Shown here in pieces: positions 1 to 7,470 of a stretch of DNA of 64,000 nt; the stretch's first letter is position 1; every line of letters starts with the position of its first letter. Below the pieces are notes generated by a model, which had not been told where the DNA came from, ran no database searches, and saw only the letters and a list, made by a program, of their open reading frames with translations. Source of the stretch: Sessilibacter corallicola (GTDB taxonomy: Bacteria; Pseudomonadota; Gammaproteobacteria; Pseudomonadales; Cellvibrionaceae); NCBI RefSeq assembly GCF_021290925.1, contig NZ_JAJSLX010000001.1, positions 744,001 through 808,000 on the forward strand. Reading direction: 5' to 3'. A program made the translations under genes and the position numbers.

Positions 1-146
1 CCTGCAGGCCAGATAATGGTAATCTCGTAGGTATCATGCTCAAGAGCATGAGATACAGCAGTAGCCACCCACATCATGCCGACGGTGTAGAGAAACCATC
101 GGATCGCAGGCCAAATGCCTTGTTTGTATTCCGTACTAAAATCCAT
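1..146 (-). CDS. Unknown membrane protein, N-terminal part only (runs off left edge)
   Basis: An open frame reads leftwards from an ATG at 146 to the window edge (48 codons, no stop). The visible N-terminus begins MDFSTEYKQGIWPAIRW and continues into a hydrophobic stretch (FLYTVGMMWVATAV, about residues 18-31), so it starts with a short cytoplasmic segment and one membrane helix. I do not recognise the family. It lies on the same strand as pgm, downstream of it by 337 bases. No strong ribosome binding site is visible. The call rests on reading frame and composition only. Confidence 0.5.
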   Translation of the reverse strand, partial: MDFSTEYKQGIWPAIRWFLYTVGMMWVATAVSHALEHDTYEITIIWPA

Positions 147-483
147 TGAACGTCCGTCTTACCTCACCGCACTCAAGCAGTTGGCAACGCTGGTCTTGTA
201 CATATTTTGATAATTTAGCCTGTCGACAATATACGCATGTACCCTCTGTATATTAAAGCTGAGCAGGTGATAAAATGTTCTATGCATTAGCAATAATTAA
301 AGACCAACTGTAGTAATTATGATAGTTAACGCCATTTATTGCGGCACGAATGATGGTTGTACGCGGCGTTATCGTTAACGCTGCCGGTCGACAAAAAACG
401 CATCGACCGCTTTTGCGCGTACATTTTCATCAATTTCAATCTGTTTTCGTAATCGTTAAATTCGCTAAATCATATGAAACGAA
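147..483. other. Gene-free stretch between pgm and the left-edge gene
   Basis: No convincing coding frame. A 7-bp inverted repeat (CGGTCGA at 385-391 and TCGACCG at 403-409, loop 11) lies about 75 bases beyond the pgm stop and could be a weak terminator on the minus strand, although no U-run follows it. The motif GTTAACG occurs twice (near 325 and 373). The promoter of the left-edge gene should be in this stretch, but I cannot place it. Confidence 0.4.
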
Positions 484-2127
484 TTAGTTTTTGAACGCAT
501 CATCAACTAATGCTTTTGCATCGGCTTCTAATAGTTTTAGATGCGCTTCATCGACAAAACTTTCTAAGTAAATTTTATAAATATCTTCGGTTCCTGAAGG
601 CCGAGCCGCGAACCAGCCATTTTCTGTTTCAACTTTTAGGCCACCAATTGACGCGTTATTTCCAGGCGCCTTGGTTAAAATTCGCGTTATAGGATCACCT
701 GCAAGAGTTTCACCAGCTACATCGCTTTCAGACAGGGAAGACAAACGTTTTTTCTGTTCACCACTGGCGGGAACATCAATGCGTCGATACAGAGGATTGC
801 CAAAACTTTGCGTGAGGTTTTGATAATGCGTGGCGGGATCACTGCCGGTAACCGCCAAAATTTCGGCGGCCAACAACGCCAGAATTATGCCGTCTTTATC
901 GGTACTCCAGACTTTGCCATTTTTTCTAAGGAAAGATGCGCCAGCGCTTTCTTCGCCCCCAAACGCTAATTCGCCGTTAAATAATCCGTCGACGTACCAT
1001 TTAAATCCCACCGGCACTTCACATAAATTACGGCCTTTATTACTAACCACTCGGTCAATCATTGCGCTTGATACCAGGGTTTTACCAAACGCCAATTCGC
1101 CAGACCAATCACTTCGATGAGAAATAAGATAATCAATGGCGACTGCTAAATAAGCATTAGGATTCATTAATCCGGTTCCGCGACAGACGATGCCGTGGCG
1201 GTCGTAATCGGGGTCGTTGCCAACGGCAATATCAAAGGAATCTTGCAGCTCCAATAAATTCGCCATTGCATAAGGAGAAGAACAATCCATACGAATTTTG
1301 CCGTCTTTGTCTAACGGCATAAAAGCAAAGCTCGGATCAACTTTAGTGTTAACAACGGTGATATCGAGACCAAAACGTTTAGCAATCGGCTCCCAATACG
1401 CCAAACCAGAACCACCCATTGGATCGACACCAATTTTAATATTGGCCTTTGCGATGGCTTCCATGTCGATAACTTGATCGAGCTCACTGACGTAGTGCTC
1501 AATGTAATCAAACGATTCCACCAAACCTTGAGCTTTCGCAGCATCGAGATTTAATCGTTTAACGTCTTTCAATTCAGACAACAAAATTTCGTTCGCGCGA
1601 TTAGCAACCCAATCGGTAATGTCTTTATCGGCAGGTCCACCCATTGGCGGGTTGTATTTAATTCCGCCGTCTTTTGGCGGATTGTGTGAAGGCGTAATAA
1701 CAATGCCATCGGCAACAGAGCTGTTGTTGTCGTTATGGGTGAGAATTGCGTGTGAAATAACAGGCGTTGGGGTGTAGCCGTTATTGCTGTCGACGCGAAC
1801 CGTCAGACCATTTCCGGTAAGCACTTCAACAACACTGATAAAGGCAGGTTCCGATAACGCGTGGGTGTCTTTACCGATATAAACCGGGCCGGTGATATTT
1901 TGCTGTGTGCGGTGTTCAGCAATGGCTTGGCTAATGGCCAAAATGTGATTTTCATTAAAGGTGGTTTCAAGCGCGCAACCACGGTGACCCGAGGTGCCAA
2001 AGCTGACGGATTGCTCGGGAAAATCACCGATCTCAGGGCGCTGACAGTAATAAGCAGAAACTAATTGCGGAATGTTAGTCAGTTGTTCGTTCGTTGCTTT
2101 TTGGCCAGCTTGAGGGTGTATTGCCAT
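484..2127 (-). CDS. pgm: Phosphoglucomutase (alpha-D-glucose-specific)
   Basis: Interconverts glucose-1-phosphate and glucose-6-phosphate in the cytosol, linking glycolysis to glycogen, UDP-glucose and envelope glycans. All four family signatures are visible: the phosphoserine loop TPSHNPP (catalytic Ser at about residue 147), the Mg-binding DPDYDR loop, the sugar-binding GGEESAG motif, and the C-terminal phosphate-binding [12 protein letters not shown]. The length of 547 residues matches the E. coli Pgm type rather than the shorter GlmM or ManB types. It is monocistronic, with a 712-base gap to the divergent purE. In the cell it could supply UDP-glucose precursor for the OpgH glucan synthase encoded at 40-42 kb; that link is inference. 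Confidence 0.96.
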   Translation of the reverse strand: MAIHPQAGQKATNEQLTNIPQLVSAYYCQRPEIGDFPEQSVSFGTSGHRGCALETTFNENHILAISQAIAEHRTQQNITGPVYIGKDTHALSEPAFISVVEVLTGNGLTVRVDSNNGYTPTPVISHAILTHNDNNSSVADGIVITPSHNPPKDGGIKYNPPMGGPADKDITDWVANRANEILLSELKDVKRLNLDAAKAQGLVESFDYIEHYVSELDQVIDMEAIAKANIKIGVDPMGGSGLAYWEPIAKRFGLDITVVNTKVDPSFAFMPLDKDGKIRMDCSSPYAMANLLELQDSFDIAVGNDPDYDRHGIVCRGTGLMNPNAYLAVAIDYLISHRSDWSGELAFGKTLVSSAMIDRVVSNKGRNLCEVPVGFKWYVDGLFNGELAFGGEESAGASFLRKNGKVWSTDKDGIILALLAAEILAVTGSDPATHYQNLTQSFGNPLYRRIDVPASGEQKKRLSSLSESDVAGETLAGDPITRILTKAPGNNASIGGLKVETENGWFAARPSGTEDIYKIYLESFVDEAHLKLLEADAKALVDDAFKN

Positions 2128-2839
2128 GGTGTTTTTCCATTTTTAAGAGCGAAATACAAGAATGATTCTTCAATGAAAAACCCTACTTGAGCGCATTAAT
2201 TAATCCTAATAAGAAGCTGAATTGTCGCATACCGCATAAAATTATTGCTCGGCACAATATTTAAAAAACTGTAAAAAAGCCTCTCACAATTATCAATTTT
2301 TCCTATTTCTTTAAATAATTTAAGCACAAGCAAAATTTTGCCCCAATTTAACGCTTGTTGAGTTCATCAGAAGCGCTCATATCTTAAAATGGCAAAACGA
2401 TATTTACGCCACCTTGGATATTTCTAATCAAACATAACAACCGAACCTTCAAAATGACTCTCTGTGAACATTGTCAGCTTTTCCTCTCACGCATTTTTAT
2501 TTTAGGGAGTAATGACACTCCAAAATGTTCTACCCAAAAAGTTCTTTTCAATGATTAATGCGCGGTTTATTTCGAACCGCCAAAATGTGCTTCTTGTACC
2601 ATTGTGATCGATCCATCAAAAACCCTAGAGTTAAAATTATTGTCAATAAACCGCAATATTGGCGTTAATCTGAGGTTCCTATATAATCCGCCCCCTTATT
2701 TTTATCAGCTACGCTTTAACCAAAGTAATCGCTGCCTCCAACGGGGTTTTTGCCGTGTCAAAATAGGTTTTTTGATGCAGTCATCAAAACTCTGAAGTTC
2801 AGTTGGAGTGAAACCTAATTGCCACATTGGGGGTAAACT
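2128..2839. other. Intergenic region between divergent pgm and purE
   Basis: 712 AT-rich bases without a credible coding frame (a 63-codon frame at 2604 has no family resemblance). It contains the purE promoter described separately and about 145 bases of transcribed purE leader. A hairpin TTTTGATG/CATCAAAA (2770-2777, 2782-2789) lies in that leader. I see no E. coli-type PurR box and no purine riboswitch core. Confidence 0.5.
2659..2687 (+). promoter_or_regulatory. Sigma70 promoter for purEK
   Basis: TTGGCG (2659-2664), exactly 17 bases, then the perfect -10 box TATAAT (2682-2687). Transcription should start near 2694, leaving a leader of about 145 nt before the GTG of purE. This is the best-matching sigma70 promoter I found by eye in the window. 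Confidence 0.7.
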
Positions 2840-3343
2840 GTGACTGCAAAAGTAGCCATTGTCATGGGCTCGGCGAGTGATTGGCCGACGATGCAAGAAG
2901 CCAGCAACATTCTCGAACAGCTCGGTGTTGAACACCACGTAGAAGTCGTATCCGCTCACCGCACACCCGACAAAATGTTCGATTTTGCAGCACAAGCCGT
3001 TGATAACGGCCTAGAAGTTATCATTGCCGGTGCCGGCGGTGCCGCTCATTTACCCGGCATGATCGCCAGTAAAACACGCCTCCCAGTTCTTGGTGTTCCC
3101 GTACAAAGCCGAGCACTCAGCGGTCAAGACAGCTTGCTGTCAATTGTGCAAATGCCCAAAGGCATCGCCGTTGGTACGCTAGCCATTGGTACAGCTGGCG
3201 CGTTTAACGCAGGTCTTCTCGCCGCACAAATTCTTTCCAATCACGATCCCAAACTCGCCGCAGCAATTGATACATTCCGCAGCGAACAAACGCAAAAAAT
3301 ACTCAATGCTCCAGACCCACGCGTTTCTGAGGGCTCCAATTAA
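2840..3343 (+). CDS. purE: N5-carboxyaminoimidazole ribonucleotide mutase
   Basis: Class I PurE, which moves the carboxylate of N5-CAIR to C4 to give CAIR in de novo purine synthesis. The protein is 167 residues, the usual size. The N-terminal [14 protein letters not shown] phosphate-binding loop, the SAHRTPD motif and the [11 protein letters not shown] motif are all present. The start is GTG at 2840. The stop codon overlaps the start of purK (TAATG), so the two are translationally coupled. Class I PurE needs PurK to supply N5-CAIR, which fits this pair. Transcription is from the promoter at 2659. Confidence 0.96.
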   Translation: MTAKVAIVMGSASDWPTMQEASNILEQLGVEHHVEVVSAHRTPDKMFDFAAQAVDNGLEVIIAGAGGAAHLPGMIASKTRLPVLGVPVQSRALSGQDSLLSIVQMPKGIAVGTLAIGTAGAFNAGLLAAQILSNHDPKLAAAIDTFRSEQTQKILNAPDPRVSEGSN

Positions 3344-4413
3344 TGAGTAAAATTTGGGTACTAGGTGACGGCCAATTAGGTGCTATGTTGCGCCACGCCG
3401 GTATGCCTTTGGATGTCGAAGTTTGTCCGATTGATATCAACGCCGACATTTTGCCGGAATTGTCACCTGAAGATAAAGTCACCGCTGAGCGCGAACAGTG
3501 GCCGAGCACACCGGTCACCCAGGCCCTTGAGCAACACCCAAACTTTCTCAATCGCTTAGTGTTTCCAAAGCTTGCCGATCGAGTCACCCAAAAACAATTG
3601 CTCGATGACTTAGACCTATCGACAGCGCCGTGGATGGTGGTGAGTGACGGCGTTGATGAAGCATCCATTCATCAACAACTGAGTGACAACGTATTATTGA
3701 AACGCAGAAGTGGCGGCTACGACGGTCGCGGTCAACACTGGTTAAGAAGTTGTAACAACGACAAAATCCCCGCCGATTGGCACGACCACGCGATTGCCGA
3801 ACAAGCCATCAACTTTGATGAAGAAGTGTCTCTTATTGGCGCCAGAGACATCAAAGGTAATGTCGTATTTTTCCCAATCACGTTAAATTTGAATACCGAC
3901 GGTATTTTGATGGCAACCGTGGCACCGGTTGATCGCATCGCCCACCTACAAGCAGAAGCTGAGCGTATGCTGGGAAAATTGCTGGAATCGCTCGATTACG
4001 TCGGCGTTCTGGCAATGGAAGCATTCCGTTTGGGCGATTCGTTGATGATCAATGAATTGGCACCGCGTGTTCACAACACCGGTCACTGGACTCAGGCGGG
4101 ATCAAGCATCAGCCAGTTTGAGTATCACGTCAGAGCCGTGGCAGGTTACCCAACGATTCCCGCACAAATCAAAGCACCTTCGGTGATGATCAACTTGATT
4201 GGTACGCCCTGGGATGAACGCTGGCTCGCCATCGAAGGCGCAGAAGTGTACTGGTATGGCAAAGACCATCGACCTGGCAGAAAGCTTGGTCACATTAATT
4301 TCTGCAACAGCGATACGGCACAAATTAGCAGCCAATTAGCTCAGCTAAAAGACTTGCTGCCAGAGCAATACCAACCAGCAATTCAGTGGGTTCAAACTAA
4401 TTTAACCCCATAA
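3343..4413 (+). CDS. purK: N5-carboxyaminoimidazole ribonucleotide synthase
   Basis: ATP-grasp enzyme that carboxylates AIR with bicarbonate and ATP to N5-CAIR, the substrate of PurE. The 356-residue protein begins with the IWVLGDGQLGAML nucleotide-fold loop. The ATP-grasp core LLKRRSGGYDGRG and the C-terminal NELAPRVHNTGHWTQ signature are typical of PurK. Its ATG overlaps the purE stop by one base, so the order purE-purK is a coupled operon. A perfect-stem hairpin (4404-4427) lies between it and the convergent dksA-like gene. Confidence 0.96.
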   Translation: MSKIWVLGDGQLGAMLRHAGMPLDVEVCPIDINADILPELSPEDKVTAEREQWPSTPVTQALEQHPNFLNRLVFPKLADRVTQKQLLDDLDLSTAPWMVVSDGVDEASIHQQLSDNVLLKRRSGGYDGRGQHWLRSCNNDKIPADWHDHAIAEQAINFDEEVSLIGARDIKGNVVFFPITLNLNTDGILMATVAPVDRIAHLQAEAERMLGKLLESLDYVGVLAMEAFRLGDSLMINELAPRVHNTGHWTQAGSSISQFEYHVRAVAGYPTIPAQIKAPSVMINLIGTPWDERWLAIEGAEVYWYGKDHRPGRKLGHINFCNSDTAQISSQLAQLKDLLPEQYQPAIQWVQTNLTP

Positions 4414-4427
4414 CGGGTTATGGGGTT
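4404..4427. terminator. Hairpin between convergent purK and dksA-like gene
   Basis: AACCCCATA (4404-4412) pairs with TATGGGGTT (4419-4427), with inner bases that can pair further. It overlaps the purK stop and sits 9 bases from the end of the opposing gene. No U-run follows on either strand, so it is a transcription barrier of uncertain strength rather than a classical terminator. Confidence 0.5.
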
Positions 4428-4435
4428 GCAACAGC

Positions 4436-4855
4436 TTAGCGCACTTTAATGTAGTGATTTTCTCGACTTTCTTGACGAGCTTTTTCTTCCGCACAAAGAT
4501 CGGCGGTTGGACGAATTAACAAGCGAGGTAAACCAATGGGTTCTCCACTTACCTTACAGTACCCGTATTCGCCCTCATCAATTAAGTTGAGTGTTTTAAC
4601 CACTTTGCGCATAAGCTTGGTTTGTCGGTCAGCGATACGAAGACGCTGGCGATTTTCTTCTTCCACCAATGCTCGATCCAGTTCGTCCGCTTCTTTGGCT
4701 TGATCGTTCATTAAATCTCGAACGCCAACGAGCTGAGCTTCAATTTCATCTTTCTGTTCAATCAAAAGGCTTCGAAAAAATGATAATTGAACATCGTTCA
4801 TGTACTCTGATTCTGGCATCGACAACAGCTGCTGTTTGGTAATCATATTACTCAC
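4436..4855 (-). CDS. DksA/TraR-family RNA polymerase-binding factor with a two-cysteine finger
   Basis: DksA proteins insert a coiled coil into the RNA polymerase secondary channel and, with ppGpp, retune transcription in the stringent response. This 139-residue protein has the coiled coil and the tip signature DELDRA (Asp57, Asp60, Ala62), which matches the functional DxxDxA of E. coli DksA. The C-terminal finger is altered: the four zinc cysteines are reduced to Cys100 and Cys121, with Ser103 and Glu124 in the other positions (YGYCKVSGEP and ADLCAEE). That is the state of zinc-independent DksA paralogues known in pseudomonads and of many alphaproteobacterial members. Whether a four-cysteine copy exists elsewhere in the genome is unknown. 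Monocistronic, convergent with purK. Confidence 0.9.
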   Translation of the reverse strand: MSNMITKQQLLSMPESEYMNDVQLSFFRSLLIEQKDEIEAQLVGVRDLMNDQAKEADELDRALVEEENRQRLRIADRQTKLMRKVVKTLNLIDEGEYGYCKVSGEPIGLPRLLIRPTADLCAEEKARQESRENHYIKVR

Positions 4856-5032
4856 CCATCAACAAAAAATTAATTGAAATAACCTTGTTTAATTTTTATC
4901 AGAGCTTAAATCGCGATTTTGGCAATTCTATGACAACAATATTAGTCAAAAACAAATTAGAGACAAAATTTACAAGGTTGTAAAAATTTGCAAACTGCTA
5001 CTTCTTTTTATAATAAATGAGTTGGAAAAATC

Positions 5033-5794
5033 ATGACCTTATTTCGCCCCTGCATTGATTTGCATGAAGGAAAAGTCAAACAAATCGTTGGTGGAACGCT
5101 GAATGATCAGGGTGCAAAGACCAACTTCGTCAGTGAAAAGAATTCCGACTATTTCGCTGACCTCTATAAATCCTACAACTTAACGGGTGGTCATGTCATC
5201 GGTTTAGGTCCAGGAAATGAAACAGCGGCTAAATTAGCGCTAGCGACTTGGCGTGGAAAACTTCAATATGGCGGAGGAATAAACCCAGACAACGCAAAAG
5301 ATTATCTCGACGCTGGTGCCGAGAAAGTCATTGTCACCTCCTACATTTTTGATAACAAAGAATTGTCCTTAGAAAAATTAAAAAGCCTTCACAAGATTGT
5401 TGGCAGCAAGCAACTGGTACTCGATCTAAGTTGTCGAAAAGTAGAATCCGGCTGGGCGATTGCTACCAATCGCTGGCAGACAGTAACCTCAACCTTGGTC
5501 AACCAAGACACGCTCGAAGATCTCTCCCAATGGTGCAGTGAATTTTTGATTCACGCCGCCGACGTTGAAGGCCTTCAACAAGGCATTGATTCGGAACTGG
5601 TTCAATTCCTAGGAAAACATTGCCCAATTCCCGTCACTTACGCAGGCGGAGCCAGTAGTATGAAAGATTTAGAAATGGTTGATGAGCTGTCCAACGGAAA
5701 AGTCGATTTAACCATTGGCAGCGCGCTGGATATTTTCGGAGGCAGTGGCGTGAAATTTAAAGATTGCGTCGAGTGGAACCAACAAAAACAATAA
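5033..5794 (+). CDS. hisA: HisA isomerase, eukaryotic (HIS6-like) type
   Basis: Phosphoribosylformimino-5-aminoimidazole carboxamide ribotide isomerase, fourth step of histidine synthesis, a TIM barrel. The 253-residue sequence starts FRPCIDLHEGKVKQIVGG, which is the HIS6 style of fungi and plants, where bacterial HisA has IPAIDLxxGxxVRL. The catalytic acid pair is kept (first-strand Asp in CIDLHEG; second-half LDLSCR), as are the phosphate loops YGGGIN and YAGGASS. The gene stands alone: no hisH, hisF, hisB or hisIE neighbours lie within the window. A TATAAT box is visible at 5009-5014 with only a weak, short-spaced -35. Assignment of the type is by motif memory; an alignment would settle it. 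Confidence 0.88.
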   Translation: MTLFRPCIDLHEGKVKQIVGGTLNDQGAKTNFVSEKNSDYFADLYKSYNLTGGHVIGLGPGNETAAKLALATWRGKLQYGGGINPDNAKDYLDAGAEKVIVTSYIFDNKELSLEKLKSLHKIVGSKQLVLDLSCRKVESGWAIATNRWQTVTSTLVNQDTLEDLSQWCSEFLIHAADVEGLQQGIDSELVQFLGKHCPIPVTYAGGASSMKDLEMVDELSNGKVDLTIGSALDIFGGSGVKFKDCVEWNQQKQ

Positions 5795-5812
5795 TCCATA
5801 AGTGACGATCTA

Positions 5813-5854
5813 ATAACATCAATCCAATAATATTAATCCAATAACATCAATCCA
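5813..5854. repeat. Three tandem copies of a 14-bp repeat
   Basis: ATAACATCAATCCA at 5813-5826 and 5841-5854, with a variant (ATAATATTAATCCA) at 5827-5840. It begins 18 bases after the hisA stop. No function is apparent; the exact tandem arrangement points to slippage expansion. Confidence 0.85.
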
Positions 5855-5875
5855 AACCCTCGCCTTAACCGTAGA

Positions 5876-5929
5876 TCACCGGAACACTATTTGAAAATCG
5901 CCCAAATTATTCGTCAAACGTTCCGGTGA
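5876..5929 (+). promoter_or_regulatory. 10-bp inverted repeat covering the ribosome-binding region of the next gene
   Basis: TCACCGGAAC (5876-5885) and GTTCCGGTGA (5920-5929) are perfect inverted repeats 34 bases apart. The right arm ends 7 bases before the ATG at 5937 and contains the only Shine-Dalgarno-like bases (GGTGA). Folding of the message would hide the initiation site; alternatively it is a protein-binding dyad. Confidence 0.5.
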
Positions 5930-5936
5930 ATTACCA

Positions 5937-6266
5937 ATGCAAAAAATTTCGTTATCCAGCCTAGCCAACAGCGACAAACGCCCAGAAAAAACATTGGTCT
6001 ATAGCCACGGTTACTATCTCTATACGTTAGAAGTTGTCATTGATGGTGTTCGCCATTCGATTATTGACGAAAAACTAAAACCCGCGCGCTTCAAAAATCT
6101 AGAATCTATACGACAATTGTTAAAATCGAACAATCTTCCACTGCAAAGTTGTTATTTGATTCAAGAAGCGGTATACAGCGAAATGATCGGCTTAGACAGC
6201 GAAACTGTCGAGCCTATGTCGATGCCATTAAACTGGCACCATAGCCATTACGATGAATTACACTGA
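5937..6266 (+). CDS. DUF6482-like small protein
   Basis: 109-residue soluble protein of unknown function. The segment SCYLIQEAVYSEMIGL followed by EPMSMPLNW resembles the LVQQxxxDEMxG...EPLRVPL pattern I associate with DUF6482 proteins of pseudomonads and relatives. No signal peptide, membrane helix or catalytic motif is visible. The start at 5937 is the only ATG that keeps the whole conserved part. An inverted repeat covers its ribosome-binding region, so translation may be controlled. Downstream is a gene-poor 860-base stretch. Confidence 0.6.
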   Translation: MQKISLSSLANSDKRPEKTLVYSHGYYLYTLEVVIDGVRHSIIDEKLKPARFKNLESIRQLLKSNNLPLQSCYLIQEAVYSEMIGLDSETVEPMSMPLNWHHSHYDELH

Positions 6267-7124
6267 ACTTGTTAATTATTCAGAGCATGTAATTTTTTCG
6301 AAACGTTGAGTTTTTGTTTTAGACGCTTACACCGGCCATTAACTCAACCCATGTTTTTTCAGAAAGAGAAAACTCCGGTAAAGAAAACAAATAAAAAACA
6401 CGCGCTTTTTAACCGACACGCACTTCAATTTTCATTTCAAGTAACAAGACCTCACCCAAACAGACTACTATTTCACAAAACGCACACTCAATAATAAATT
6501 GAAACTATACATCTAAGTCAGATTTTAATTTTCAATTAGTCAATCACCGACCGCAATGGTATCAACTCGGTAATTTTTTCAGACACTCAACAACACTCAT
6601 CATCGAGTTTAAATTCGCTTTTCGAAATACAACCTTAAAACCCAACGGCTGCGATTGTTTTTAACACAGCTAATCGGTTTTATCGGTTAAATATTAAAAT
6701 TCGTATTTAAATAAGAAATGAAACGCGTGACGAATAAAGGCTAATTGAATTAATTGCGACATCACCTTTTGATTACTTTCGACTAAGAGCTTTCAACAAA
6801 AGATGAAAAATTTTGCACCATAAAAGAACCCAACAAGCAAATTAATAGTCCATGAATTTTATTCACGAGTGCATGAGCATACAGACTGAATCTCTTTAAA
6901 TAACTAATTCAAGTTTTTCAACTTTGTTTATCTTGAGAGTGATGTATACCAAGACAACGGAATACGGCAAAAGAAAAATTGACTGGTATCAAGAGTTAAT
7001 TTCGAATAATAAAACTATAAAGAACAATAGATGTAATAAACCTATCATGACCCATTCAAAACACAGTACAATTGGCCCAGAAAATTTCACTAGGAAGGTG
7101 AAAAATTGCACCAAGGAGATTACT
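6267..7124. other. Gene-poor AT-rich stretch
   Basis: Two open frames (6306-6494 and the 5' part of 6924-7247) lack family resemblance and ribosome binding sites and have the composition of random AT-rich DNA, so I do not call them. Nothing else is recognised. It separates the DUF6482-like gene from the small ORF at 7125. Confidence 0.4.
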
Positions 7125-7247
7125 ATGGTCACCCCAAAATACAGCCCGACAGAATCAGATAAAACTAACGACTTATTATCTGGTAATGAAAACGGCTACC
7201 GTGTTTATAAAACCTCATACCGCATTCACTCGTACGGCATGTTTTAA
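7125..7247 (+). CDS. Putative 40-residue small protein
   Basis: A strong Shine-Dalgarno (CCAAGGAGAT) stands about 6 bases before an ATG at 7125, and a 40-codon frame follows, ending in TAA at 7247. The frame is open further upstream (to 6924), but the upstream part has no initiation signal, so the ATG at 7125 is the better start. The product is hydrophilic with a Tyr/Arg-rich end (YRVYKTSYRIHSYGMF). I do not recognise it. It lies 220 bases upstream of the GGDEF-EAL gene on the same strand; a functional link is only a possibility. Confidence 0.45.
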   Translation: MVTPKYSPTESDKTNDLLSGNENGYRVYKTSYRIHSYGMF

Positions 7248-7470
7248 GGTTAACAGCCTACCCACTCTGATCAGATCTGATGCTGTATTGGCGCTAAACC
7301 CTGCAGAAATTGATCAGATTTTAACCGAAAGTTCATTTTTGATCCTTTAACGGTAATTTTTATAACTAAAGGTCGCAAAATTGAATTTTTTATTATTTAA
7401 TAGCTCCTTTGATCACAAAAAGCTAAAACTCCAGCAGGCGACTGCTCCTTAATCGGCAGAACTAAACCTT

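Noticed and set aside
5813-5854. Short tandem repeats as a CRISPR array
   Set aside because: Units are 14 bp, directly abutting, with no spacers and no cas genes.
6306-6494. 62-codon ORF after the DUF6482-like gene
   Set aside because: Random-looking composition in AT-rich DNA, no initiation signal.
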